Source: Commensalibacter melissae
Lineage (GTDB): Bacteria > Pseudomonadota > Alphaproteobacteria > Acetobacterales > Acetobacteraceae
NCBI RefSeq assembly: GCF_003691365.1
Contig: NZ_CP033087.1
Location: 62,001-126,000 of the forward strand
DNA length: 64,000 nt
Direction: 5' to 3'
Part shown: positions 10,231 through 18,839 of the stretch, in pieces
Layout of the letters: each line of letters begins with the position of its first letter
Numbering within the stretch: position 1 is the first letter of the stretch
The notes under the pieces: model-generated
Seen by the model: only the letters and a program-made list of their open reading frames with translations
Told to the model about the DNA's origin: nothing
Database searches by the model: none
Position numbers and translations under genes: made by a program

Positions 10231-10427
10231 ATAAATTTTATACAAAATATATAAGGAATATATAGAGTTAGTGAAATAAATCAAATTTATTTTACTAACA
10301 TTACGTTAAACAAAATTCGCTATTGAATGGTTTATGACATAATAATTTTCTAACAACATACATAAGCATAATGGTTTTTCATAAAGATTATAAAAATCTA
10401 CAAGATATAATTTAAGGGTATCATCTA

Positions 10428-12056
10428 ATGGGAACAAAACATCACGATATGAGTCCGGTCATTGATATGACTCAACAACAGTTTGGTGGGCCGGTAAGGA
10501 AATTATATCCTGTTTATAATCGCCATTTACCACCATGTAATTATGCCTGTCCCGCCGGTGAGGATATACAAGGGTGGCTTTCCCTTGCTCAAGAGGGAAA
10601 GTTTAGAGAGGCTTGGGAACATATTCTTGATAATAATCCCATGCCTGCAGTTCACGGGCGGGCATGTTATCATCCATGTGAAGGTTCATGTAATCGTAAA
10701 GAATTGGATGGATCTGTCACCATTCACGCTGTTGAACGGTTTTTGGGGGATATGGCTAATGACCGGGGATGGCAAGTTTCCGTTGCAGATAATCCTAATC
10801 GTAAACGTATTTTAATTGTTGGAGCTGGACCTGGGGGGTTATCTGCAGCTTATCATTTGTGTCGTATGGGGCATGAAGTTGTAATACGTGAGGCTTTTCC
10901 TGAACCTGGAGGCATGATGCGTTATGGCATTCCCGCTTATCGTTTACCGAGAGATATTCTAAAGCTTGATATTTATCGGATTGAACAGATGGGGGTCAAG
11001 ATCAGATGTAATGATCCAGTGAGGGATTTATTGAAAGAAAAGCAGGAGGAACGGTTTGATGCGGTCTTTTTGGCAATAGGGGCTACAAAACCAAGTTTGT
11101 TAAATATTCCAATTGATAAGGAAGCGCATCTTTTGTCAGCCATAGAGTTTTTGGGTGATGTCAGTGTTGGGAAAAATCCAAAAATCGGTAAAAACGTTTT
11201 GGTCTATGGAGCCGGAAATACAGCGATGGATGCCGCTCGAACAGCCTTTCGTGCAGGGGCGCAAAAAGTAACGGTTATTTTCTTTTGGGATCGTTCGCAT
11301 ATGGAGGCGCATCAATTTGAGATTAAGGATGCAGAGGCAGAAGGTACTCAATTTAAATGTATGAGGACAATTGATTCTGTTTTTAAAGACAGGGTGATTT
11401 TACGGAAAATGATCATTGGCCAGGATGCTCGTCCGGAACCATCCGAGGAGATGGAGGAAATACAGATGGATACCGTTATTATGGCATTGGGACAGCAACC
11501 TGATAATCATTTTTTGCAAAATATTGAAGGAATAGAATTTGATTCAAAGGGGACTCTGGTTATTGATGCCCAGATGATGACTGGGGTTTCTGGCATATTT
11601 GCGGGCGGGGATGCTATTGACGGTCCTCGAAGTATCACGAATGCTGTGGGTTCTGGTAAAAAGGCTGCTCGGTTCATTAATGCTTGGCTGGATAATAAAC
11701 CCTTTATTGTATCCCCAAAAAATCCGATTACCTATTATACGGATTTACATCTTCCCTTATTGGAGGATACACCTCAGATCCTACAAAAGGAATTGCCTGT
11801 TGAAAAGCGTGTTGGATTTACGGAAACATTAATCGGTTTTAATGAAAAGGAAGCTCTGTATGAAGCCAAACGCTGTCTTTCCTGTGGAAATTGCTATGAG
11901 TGTGATAACTGTCTGGCAGCTTGTCCAGAGGATGCTTTAACCAAAGCCGGAGTGGGAAAAGGGTATTTACTGGATATGGATCGTTGCACGGGATGTGCGG
12001 TCTGTTTTGAATCCTGTCCATGCCAAGCAATTGATATGACAGCTGAAAATATCTAA
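10428..12056 (+). CDS. GltD-like FAD/NAD(P) oxidoreductase with C-terminal 2[4Fe-4S] domain, probable PFOR partner
   Basis: This 542-residue protein resembles the small subunit of glutamate synthase. It has N-terminal cysteines for Fe-S clusters (CNYACPAGEDI near 38 and CYHPCEGSCNR near 78), an FAD site (VGAGPGGLSAAYHL near 131), an NAD(P)-binding site (YGAGNTAMDAART near 259) and a final FAD motif (GIFAGGDAIDGP near 390). Unlike plain GltD it ends in a ferredoxin-like domain with two cysteine clusters (CLSCGNCYECDNCLAACP and CTGCAVCFESCP). No large glutamate synthase subunit is nearby. The next gene, 49 bases downstream, is pyruvate:ferredoxin oxidoreductase, so I infer that it passes electrons between that enzyme and NAD(P)H. 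Automatic pipelines may label it glutamate synthase. Confidence 0.85.
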   Translation: MGTKHHDMSPVIDMTQQQFGGPVRKLYPVYNRHLPPCNYACPAGEDIQGWLSLAQEGKFREAWEHILDNNPMPAVHGRACYHPCEGSCNRKELDGSVTIHAVERFLGDMANDRGWQVSVADNPNRKRILIVGAGPGGLSAAYHLCRMGHEVVIREAFPEPGGMMRYGIPAYRLPRDILKLDIYRIEQMGVKIRCNDPVRDLLKEKQEERFDAVFLAIGATKPSLLNIPIDKEAHLLSAIEFLGDVSVGKNPKIGKNVLVYGAGNTAMDAARTAFRAGAQKVTVIFFWDRSHMEAHQFEIKDAEAEGTQFKCMRTIDSVFKDRVILRKMIIGQDARPEPSEEMEEIQMDTVIMALGQQPDNHFLQNIEGIEFDSKGTLVIDAQMMTGVSGIFAGGDAIDGPRSITNAVGSGKKAARFINAWLDNKPFIVSPKNPITYYTDLHLPLLEDTPQILQKELPVEKRVGFTETLIGFNEKEALYEAKRCLSCGNCYECDNCLAACPEDALTKAGVGKGYLLDMDRCTGCAVCFESCPCQAIDMTAENI

Positions 12057-12105
12057 ATATATTAATATTATATGCAGATAACGTCTCAAGAGAGGATGGT
12101 TATAG

Positions 12106-15100
12106 ATGACTAATACAATAATGGACGCCAATACTGCAGTTGCCCATATTGCTTATCGTGTTAATGAGGTTTGTGCCATATTTCCGATTACGCCCTCATC
12201 CCCGATGGCTGAGCATATTGATGAATGGGCGGCAAAGGGAATTAAAAATATTTGGGGAAATATTCCCCTTGTTCAGGAAATGCAAAGTGAGGGTGGTGCT
12301 GCAGGAGCAGTACATGGCTCTTTACAAACAGGGGCATTAACAACAACCTTTACGGCATCACAGGGATTGTTGTTGATGTTGCCAAACATGTTCAAGATCG
12401 CTGGTGAATTGACCTCGACGGTTTTTCATGTGGCAGCACGTTCTGTTGCAACTTCTGCCCTGTCAATTTTCGGGGATCATTCTGATGTCATGGCAAGCAG
12501 AATGACAGGTTTTGGCATGTGCTGTTCTGCATCAGTCCAGGAAGCCCATGATTTGGCTTTGATTATGCATGCTGTTACATTGGAGGCACGTGTACCTTTC
12601 ATTCATTTTTTTGATGGTTTTCGTACGTCTCATGAATTAAACACATTGGATATCATATCTGATGAGATTATGGCTAAAATGATCGATGATGAATTTGTCA
12701 TTGCACATCGTGAACGGGCCCTAAATCCTGAAAAACCCTTTATTAGAGGAACGGCTCATAATCCTGACACATTTTTCCAGGCACGTGAAGCGGTTAATCC
12801 ATATTACAACCGGGTTATCAAACTTGTTGAAAAATACGTAAAGCGTTTAGGGGATTTAACAGGGCGTTACCATGATCTGATTGAATATGTTGGGGATTCT
12901 CGGGCAGAACATGTTATCGTATTGATGGGATCCGCTGCCGAAACTGCTGACAATACAGCTGAAGCCCTCATAAAACAGGGGGAATCTGTTGGTGTTTTAA
13001 AAATTCGTCTCTATCGTCCTTTTCCTTCAGAAAAATTTCTCGAATTCCTGCCTACTTCAGTCAAACGAATTGCAGTTATGGATCGTACAAAAGAATCAGG
13101 TGCGTTGGGGGAACCTTTATATTTAGATGTGATGGCGACTTTGGCCGAGGCTGTCTCAAGGGGGAAAAGAAGGGATTTGCCCTTGATTATCGGTGGTAGG
13201 TATGGTCTTTCATCCAAGGATTTCACCCCTGCAATGGTCAAGGCCGTATTTGATGAGTTAAAGACAGAGAATCCTCGACATGGTTTTACAGTCGGTATCC
13301 AGGATGATTTAACCCATAACAGTTTAACCTATGATTCATCCTTTACAATTGATAGTGATCAAATTAAACGCGCCATGTTTTTTGGATTGAGTGCGGATGG
13401 AACCGTTGGGGCCAACAAAAATAGCGTGAAAATTATTGCTGAGGATGCAGGGGAATATGCACAGGGGTATTTTGTTTATGATTCTCATAAATCCGGTGCG
13501 CAGACCGTGTCCCATTTACGTTTTGGTAAAATTCCGATCAAGGCGGCCTATCTGGTTCAACGTGCCGATTTTGTCGGGTGTCATCATTTTCATTTCCTTT
13601 ATCGTCAGGATATTCTTGAACATGTGGTGGAAGGTGGAGTTTTTCTGCTGAATGCGCATTATAATGCAGATGAAATTTGGCAACATTTACCTCGTTTGGT
13701 ACAACAGCGTATTATTGAAAAGAAATTAAGATTTTACGTTGTTAATGCTTCAAAAGTTGCCCAGGAAGTTGGGTTGGGTATGCGCACCAATACGATTTTG
13801 CAAACCTGTTTTTTTGCAATTTCGGATATTCTTCCAAGGGATAAAGCGATTGAATATATCAAACATTCGATCAGGAAAACCTATCTTGTAAAAGGTGAGG
13901 ATGTTGTACAGCAAAATTACAGGGCTGTTGATGCAGCCTGCGATAGCTTACAGCAAGTAAGGGTTCCAGACCGTGTATCAAGCAATATCGATCTTGAATG
14001 TCCTATTCCAGCAGATGCACCAGAGTTTGTTCATAAGGTTATTGCTCCTATGTTTGCGGGCAAGGGGGATCAAATTCCAGTAAGCTTGATCCCGGCAGAT
14101 GGAACTTTTCCTTCCGGAACAGCCGTTTATGAAAAACGTAACGTTTCGGATTTTGTTCCTGAATGGCGAGAGGATCTGTGCGTGCAATGTGGTCAGTGCA
14201 GCTATGTTTGTCCACATAGTGTGATACGTTCCAAAACTTACCATGATCGTTATCTGGAAAAAGCACCAGAGGGATTTAAGACGGCACCTTTAAAAGTTAG
14301 GGGATATCCAAATATTAATTATACTTTGCAATTTTACGTGGAGGATTGCACAGGGTGTACTTTGTGTGTTGATGTATGTCCAGCGAAAAGTCCTATTGAG
14401 CCCGAAACCAGGGCAATCAATATGACAGCAAAGGAATCCCTGCTTGAAAGAGAAAAAAGGAATATTTTGTTTTTTGAAACTTTACCGGTTGATGATCGTA
14501 GCAAAGTTAATTTTTCGAATGTACGGGGTGTGCAGTTTCTGGAACCTTTATTTCAGTTTTCTGGTGCCTGTGCCGGATGTGGGGAAACGCCTTACCTGAA
14601 ATTATTGACCCAGTTGTTTGGAGATCGCTTGCAAGTTGCCAACGCGACTGGTTGTTCATCAATCTATGGTGGCAATCTGCCTGTAACGCCCTGGTCTGTA
14701 AATGGAGAAGGACAGGGCCCAGCCTGGTCCAATTCTTTGTTTGAAGATAATGCCGAATTTGGATTGGGTTTTAGGATTGCTGTTGACAAACAGCTAGAAG
14801 TGGCCAGTTATTTATTGAAGCGATTGAGGGAAGAGGTCGGTACGGATCTGGCTGATGCGATTTTGAATTCATCACAGAAAGAAGAATCTGAAATTCAGGC
14901 CCAACGTTCACGGGTAAAAATGCTGAAGACACGTTTAGCTCGGCTTAACAGTGATGATGCAAAACGTTTATTGGCATTGGCTGATTACTTTATCCGTCGC
15001 AGTATCTGGATTGTTGGTGGAGATGGTTGGGCCTATGACATTGGTTACGGTGGTTTGGATCATGTTTTAGCGTCAGGTGAAAATGTCAATATCCTCGTGC

Positions 15101-15681
15101 TGGATACAGAGATGTATTCCAATACAGGAGGTCAGGCCTCAAAGGCGACACCGTTCGGATCAATTGCCAAATTTGCATCAAAGGGAAAAGAAACAATTCG
15201 TAAAGATTTGGCGTTAATGGCCATGACATATGATAATGTCTATGTTGCCCAGGTTGCTCTGGGTTCCAATCCGCAACATACCCTAAAAGCATTTCGCCAG
15301 GCCGAAGCTTATGATGGGCCATCGTTGATCATTGCCTACAGCCACTGCATTGGACAGGGAATAGATATGCGTCATGGATTGACCCAACAAAAATTGGCGA
15401 CAGCATCCGGTTATTGGCCATTATTCCGTTTTGATCCTATGATGCGGAAAATTGGTAAAAATCCTTTCCAACTGGATTCAGCCAGACCACGTATTGCTTT
15501 AAAAGAATATGCGGGTAATGAAATCAGATATCGGAATCTAAAACGGATACGTCCGAATGATGCCGAGGAAATTATGGAAAATGCACAAAAGGCAATTGAC
15601 CGTCGCTATAAACAATATGAGGCCCTGGCATCAATTGAAACGGATGAAGTCAATCCTGTTGTATTGGGATTAAAACATTGA
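12106..15681 (+). CDS. nifJ: Pyruvate:ferredoxin (flavodoxin) oxidoreductase, single-chain
   Basis: This 1191-residue enzyme oxidatively decarboxylates pyruvate to acetyl-CoA and CO2, delivering electrons to a low-potential carrier. It has the single-chain PFOR domain order: N-terminal pyrimidine-binding domain (FPITPSSPM near 26), gamma domain, a ferredoxin-type domain with CVQCGQCSYVCP near 692 and CTGCTLCVDVCP near 749, then the TPP domain with CAGCGETPY near 822, GDGWAYDIGYGG near 972 and DTEMYSNTGGQASKATP near 1000. All cluster cysteines look intact. The upstream FAD/Fe-S gene is probably its redox partner. PFOR is oxygen-sensitive in many bacteria, which is notable in a lineage of aerobic sugar oxidisers. 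Confidence 0.95.
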   Translation: MTNTIMDANTAVAHIAYRVNEVCAIFPITPSSPMAEHIDEWAAKGIKNIWGNIPLVQEMQSEGGAAGAVHGSLQTGALTTTFTASQGLLLMLPNMFKIAGELTSTVFHVAARSVATSALSIFGDHSDVMASRMTGFGMCCSASVQEAHDLALIMHAVTLEARVPFIHFFDGFRTSHELNTLDIISDEIMAKMIDDEFVIAHRERALNPEKPFIRGTAHNPDTFFQAREAVNPYYNRVIKLVEKYVKRLGDLTGRYHDLIEYVGDSRAEHVIVLMGSAAETADNTAEALIKQGESVGVLKIRLYRPFPSEKFLEFLPTSVKRIAVMDRTKESGALGEPLYLDVMATLAEAVSRGKRRDLPLIIGGRYGLSSKDFTPAMVKAVFDELKTENPRHGFTVGIQDDLTHNSLTYDSSFTIDSDQIKRAMFFGLSADGTVGANKNSVKIIAEDAGEYAQGYFVYDSHKSGAQTVSHLRFGKIPIKAAYLVQRADFVGCHHFHFLYRQDILEHVVEGGVFLLNAHYNADEIWQHLPRLVQQRIIEKKLRFYVVNASKVAQEVGLGMRTNTILQTCFFAISDILPRDKAIEYIKHSIRKTYLVKGEDVVQQNYRAVDAACDSLQQVRVPDRVSSNIDLECPIPADAPEFVHKVIAPMFAGKGDQIPVSLIPADGTFPSGTAVYEKRNVSDFVPEWREDLCVQCGQCSYVCPHSVIRSKTYHDRYLEKAPEGFKTAPLKVRGYPNINYTLQFYVEDCTGCTLCVDVCPAKSPIEPETRAINMTAKESLLEREKRNILFFETLPVDDRSKVNFSNVRGVQFLEPLFQFSGACAGCGETPYLKLLTQLFGDRLQVANATGCSSIYGGNLPVTPWSVNGEGQGPAWSNSLFEDNAEFGLGFRIAVDKQLEVASYLLKRLREEVGTDLADAILNSSQKEESEIQAQRSRVKMLKTRLARLNSDDAKRLLALADYFIRRSIWIVGGDGWAYDIGYGGLDHVLASGENVNILVLDTEMYSNTGGQASKATPFGSIAKFASKGKETIRKDLALMAMTYDNVYVAQVALGSNPQHTLKAFRQAEAYDGPSLIIAYSHCIGQGIDMRHGLTQQKLATASGYWPLFRFDPMMRKIGKNPFQLDSARPRIALKEYAGNEIRYRNLKRIRPNDAEEIMENAQKAIDRRYKQYEALASIETDEVNPVVLGLKH

Positions 15682-15707
15682 GACTAAATTAAAATATGTG
15701 ATTGATG

Positions 15708-15742
15708 ACACTCCTTGACGATTACGGTCAAGGGGTGTTTTT
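15708..15742 (+). terminator. Intrinsic terminator after the PFOR gene
   Basis: A 12-pair stem (15708-15719 with 15727-15738, one G-T pair) surrounds a seven-base loop and runs into five T residues. It ends the PFOR two-gene unit. Confidence 0.85.
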
Positions 15743-15867
15743 ATATTTTGACAATTATATATCGTCATATTTTATCAATTTGTGAATATAATATTTTTTC
15801 AATTGATTATTAGAAAATCAAAAATGGCTTTTTGGATGGTTTTAAAACATTTTAATACAGTTGGAAA

Positions 15868-16686
15868 GTGTCAATCTTGAATAAAACAACTCCAGCAATT
15901 CGGTTGTTAATTTCGGATATTGATGGAACATTGATACCAAACAATAAAATTGTCACAAATGAAACCATTCATGCTGTTCATAAAATGAAACAGGCAGGGA
16001 TTGGATTGTCCCTGGTAAGTAGCAGGCCTGCCTTGGGTATGCGTTTGTATTTGGAGCAATTGAAAATAGAGTTGCCTTTTGCCGCATTGAATGGCGGAGA
16101 AATTCTTGATGTAAAAGGAAGTATCCTTTCCAGAATTTGCATGAATCCTGTCCTGATTCTCGATATATGCAATATGCTCCAGAAGCATAAAATTGAAATA
16201 TGGTTTTATAGTAGTCTTGAATGGTTCGTATTTACTACTGAAAGTGCTTTTGTGGAGCATGAACAAAAAGCCTTGCAATTGCAGCCGAAAATTATTCAAA
16301 ACATTCAAGATCATGTAACGGATACAATAAAAATCATGGGTATTTCCCAGGATACTGTTTTACTTGATAATCTAGCACAACAGATAAAACGATATCATGG
16401 CCGAGAAGTTTCCGCAGTGCATTCTTCAAAAAATTATCTGGATATCTCTCATTTAAAGGCAAATAAAGGATTTGCAGCTCAGAAAATAGCGGAATTACTT
16501 AAAATTCCGTTAAGTAAAACGGCCTGTATAGGGGATATGGATAATGATATTCCGATGCTGAAAATTGCAGGAATGCCGATTGTTATGGGACAATCAAGTC
16601 AAAGGGTAAAACAATATGCTCATCATATTGCACGTACGAATGAGGAAAATGGATGGGCTTATGCTGTTAATCAATTTTTACTTTAA
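15868..16686 (+). CDS. Cof-type HAD-IIB phosphatase
   Basis: This is a haloacid-dehalogenase superfamily phosphatase of the Cof/YbiV type, a group that dephosphorylates sugar phosphates and other small metabolites. The catalytic aspartate motif DIDGTLIPN sits near residue 17, and motif IV, CIGDMDNDIPML, near 222; the C2-type cap lies between. The length of 272 residues is normal. The start is uncertain: GTG at 15868, or TTG at 15877, which has GGAAAG eight bases upstream. Its position in a pentose-phosphate cluster hints at a sugar-phosphate substrate, but that is inference. Confidence 0.85.
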   Translation: MSILNKTTPAIRLLISDIDGTLIPNNKIVTNETIHAVHKMKQAGIGLSLVSSRPALGMRLYLEQLKIELPFAALNGGEILDVKGSILSRICMNPVLILDICNMLQKHKIEIWFYSSLEWFVFTTESAFVEHEQKALQLQPKIIQNIQDHVTDTIKIMGISQDTVLLDNLAQQIKRYHGREVSAVHSSKNYLDISHLKANKGFAAQKIAELLKIPLSKTACIGDMDNDIPMLKIAGMPIVMGQSSQRVKQYAHHIARTNEENGWAYAVNQFLL

Positions 16687-16791
16687 TTTAAATGAAAATA
16701 TTTTAAGTTGTGAAATAATGGTTTAATTTTGTAACCTGAATTGTTGAATCCCGGGAAGGGGTACATAAAAATTATAAAGAACGAGTTATCT

Positions 16792-17544
16792 ATGACAGAC
16801 AATATGGAAAAAGGGCATAATGCGAAAACCGGATATGTTCTTGTCTTACCCGATGCAAATGCACAGGCTAATTATCTGGCTGATATCATTTTGCACCAGA
16901 TTGAGGAAAAAAAGGATGCGGTTTTCAGGATAGCGTTATCAGGAGGATCCACACCTAAAAAATTATACGAATTATTAGGGGGAGAGACTTACAGTCATCG
17001 ACTGCCTTGGGAACGGTTGCATCTGTTTTTTGGTGATGAAAGAATGGTGCCCTATACGGATGAAGCCAGCAATTTTCGTATGGTTACCGAGACTTTGCTT
17101 AATCATGTGAATATTCCATTTAGGAATGTTCATCCGATGCCTATTTTAGAAGATGTGGAAAAAGCTGCGCGATTATACGAAGAAAATTTACAGCATGAAT
17201 ATGGATCAAGGGTATTGAAGAATGGGGAACCCTTATTTGATATCGTTTTATTGGGACTGGGGACAGATGGTCATACGGCTTCACTTTTTCCTGACACAGC
17301 TGTTTTGGAGGAAAAACAGAAGTGGGTTTCTTGGTGTCAACCAAAAGACGCCCCTCATAGAAGAATGACATTGACCTATCCAGCAATTGCTTCCAGTCGT
17401 TTGGTTATATTTGTAGTGAGTGGAGAAAACAAGGTTAAGATTTTCCGTGAGGTAAGGGAAGAGAATGCAATATATCCCTCTTCAAAAATTGAAACGGAAG
17501 GAGAGGTTCACTGGATTTTGGATAAAGCGGCCGGTGGTGAATAA
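16792..17544 (+). CDS. pgl: 6-phosphogluconolactonase
   Basis: This enzyme hydrolyses 6-phosphogluconolactone to 6-phosphogluconate. The 250-residue protein shows the DevB/SOL family motifs ALSGGSTPKKLYELL near residue 48, HLFFGDERMVPY near 77 and LGLGTDGHTASLFP near 160. The frame is open back to 16741 with a TTG codon, but the ATG at 16792 gives the usual family length. It begins the run pgl, rpiA, gntK, with short spacers, that supplies and uses 6-phosphogluconate. Confidence 0.93.
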   Translation: MTDNMEKGHNAKTGYVLVLPDANAQANYLADIILHQIEEKKDAVFRIALSGGSTPKKLYELLGGETYSHRLPWERLHLFFGDERMVPYTDEASNFRMVTETLLNHVNIPFRNVHPMPILEDVEKAARLYEENLQHEYGSRVLKNGEPLFDIVLLGLGTDGHTASLFPDTAVLEEKQKWVSWCQPKDAPHRRMTLTYPAIASSRLVIFVVSGENKVKIFREVREENAIYPSSKIETEGEVHWILDKAAGGE

Positions 17545-17585
17545 AAGCGGTCGGTAATTGGATAACGAAAGAATACTAGATAGAG

Positions 17586-18284
17586 ATGGATGCACAACAA
17601 ATCGTTAAATATAAAGAGCAGCTTGGAAAAATAGGGGCTTCATTAGTTTCGCAAGGAATGAAAGTCGGATTGGGAAGTGGGAGTACCGCGGCATGTGTTA
17701 TCCGATCTTTAGGCAAGCGGTGGCAAGAGGAGGGGTTGCGTTTTGAAGGTGTGCCTTCCTCGATTGCGTCGGCCAAGCTGGCCGAATCTTACGGAATTGA
17801 ACTGACAACATTGGGGGAATGTCCAGAATTAGATATTGCCATTGATGGGGCAGATGAGGTTACGCATCAAGGATTACAGTTAATTAAGGGGTTGGGTGGC
17901 GCTTTATTACGAGAAAAAATTGTTCGCTATGCAGCCAAAAAATTTGTTATAGTCGTTGATGAACGTAAATTAGTCGATAAGCTTGGTGAGCATACACCTG
18001 TTCCAGTTGAGGTTACCCCTTTCGGTTGGGAAGCCACAATGAAACATTTGGAAAAAATTGGAGCATCAATAAAAGTTCGAGTCAAGAATGATCATCCTGA
18101 TTTTTTCCTGACGGATGGTGGGAACATGATTCTGGATTGTGATTTTGGAATTATTGACGATCCTGTACGGCTAGAGAAAGATATCATTTCAATTGCTGGG
18201 GTTATCGAAAGTGGTTTATTTATTAATTGTACGGATGAGGCTTTAGTCGCAGGTTATAACGGGATTCAGCATTTATATAAGTAA
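17586..18284 (+). CDS. rpiA: Ribose-5-phosphate isomerase A
   Basis: RpiA interconverts ribulose-5-phosphate and ribose-5-phosphate. The 232-residue length fits, and the family motifs GLGSGSTAACVI near residue 29, DIAIDGADEV near 84, KGLGGALLREK near 102 and the conserved GGN near 178 are present. It follows pgl by 41 bases and precedes gluconokinase by 12, so it is likely cotranscribed with both. Confidence 0.95.
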   Translation: MDAQQIVKYKEQLGKIGASLVSQGMKVGLGSGSTAACVIRSLGKRWQEEGLRFEGVPSSIASAKLAESYGIELTTLGECPELDIAIDGADEVTHQGLQLIKGLGGALLREKIVRYAAKKFVIVVDERKLVDKLGEHTPVPVEVTPFGWEATMKHLEKIGASIKVRVKNDHPDFFLTDGGNMILDCDFGIIDDPVRLEKDIISIAGVIESGLFINCTDEALVAGYNGIQHLYK

Positions 18285-18296
18285 AGGAACACATCA

Positions 18297-18839
18297 ATGT
18301 CTTTGTCCACGAATGATAATGTACAGATTAGGCCTTGTTTATTGGTGATAATGGGTGTTTCGGGATGTGGAAAAACGACATTGGCAAAAGGTTTGGATCA
18401 GTATCTTGACTGGCCTTTTCAGGAAGGGGACTCTTTTCATTCACAACATAATATCCAGAAAATGTCAGAAGGCAAACCCCTAACAGATAGCGATCGTTGG
18501 CCATGGTTGGAAAAATGTCATGCATGGTTGGAGGCATGTGCGGAAGAACATGATGGGAAAGGGGTGTTAACATGTTCCGCCCTAAAAAGATCCTATCGTG
18601 ATTTTTTGCGCAAGGGCATTGGGAAACCTTTCTATTTTGTAAATTTAAAAGTTCCATATGATGTTCTTCTTCATCGTATTGAAAAACGTGAAGGGCATTT
18701 TATGCCCGCAAGTTTACTGGATACACAGCTGAAAAGCTTTGAACCGCTCCAGGTGGATGAACCTCATATAGAAATTGACATGTCCCATACGCTTGAAACG
18801 GTTATTCAAGATACACTAATGAAATTACAGCAACTTTAG
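18297..18839 (+). CDS. gntK: Gluconokinase
   Basis: This kinase phosphorylates gluconate to 6-phosphogluconate, which Gnd then decarboxylates. The 180-residue protein carries the P-loop MGVSGCGKTTLAKGL near residue 19, the EGDSFHSQHNIQKMSEGKPLTD substrate region and the LTCSALKRSYRDFLR motif typical of the GntK/IDNK family. Gluconate is a major product of glucose oxidation by acetic acid bacteria, so this gene would allow its recovery. Its stop codon abuts the end of the convergent TonB receptor gene with no spacer. Confidence 0.94.
   Translation: MSLSTNDNVQIRPCLLVIMGVSGCGKTTLAKGLDQYLDWPFQEGDSFHSQHNIQKMSEGKPLTDSDRWPWLEKCHAWLEACAEEHDGKGVLTCSALKRSYRDFLRKGIGKPFYFVNLKVPYDVLLHRIEKREGHFMPASLLDTQLKSFEPLQVDEPHIEIDMSHTLETVIQDTLMKLQQL

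Noticed and set aside
10428-12056. Annotation as glutamate synthase small subunit
   Set aside because: No glutamate synthase large subunit is nearby, the C-terminus has an extra two-cluster ferredoxin domain, and the gene is paired with PFOR.
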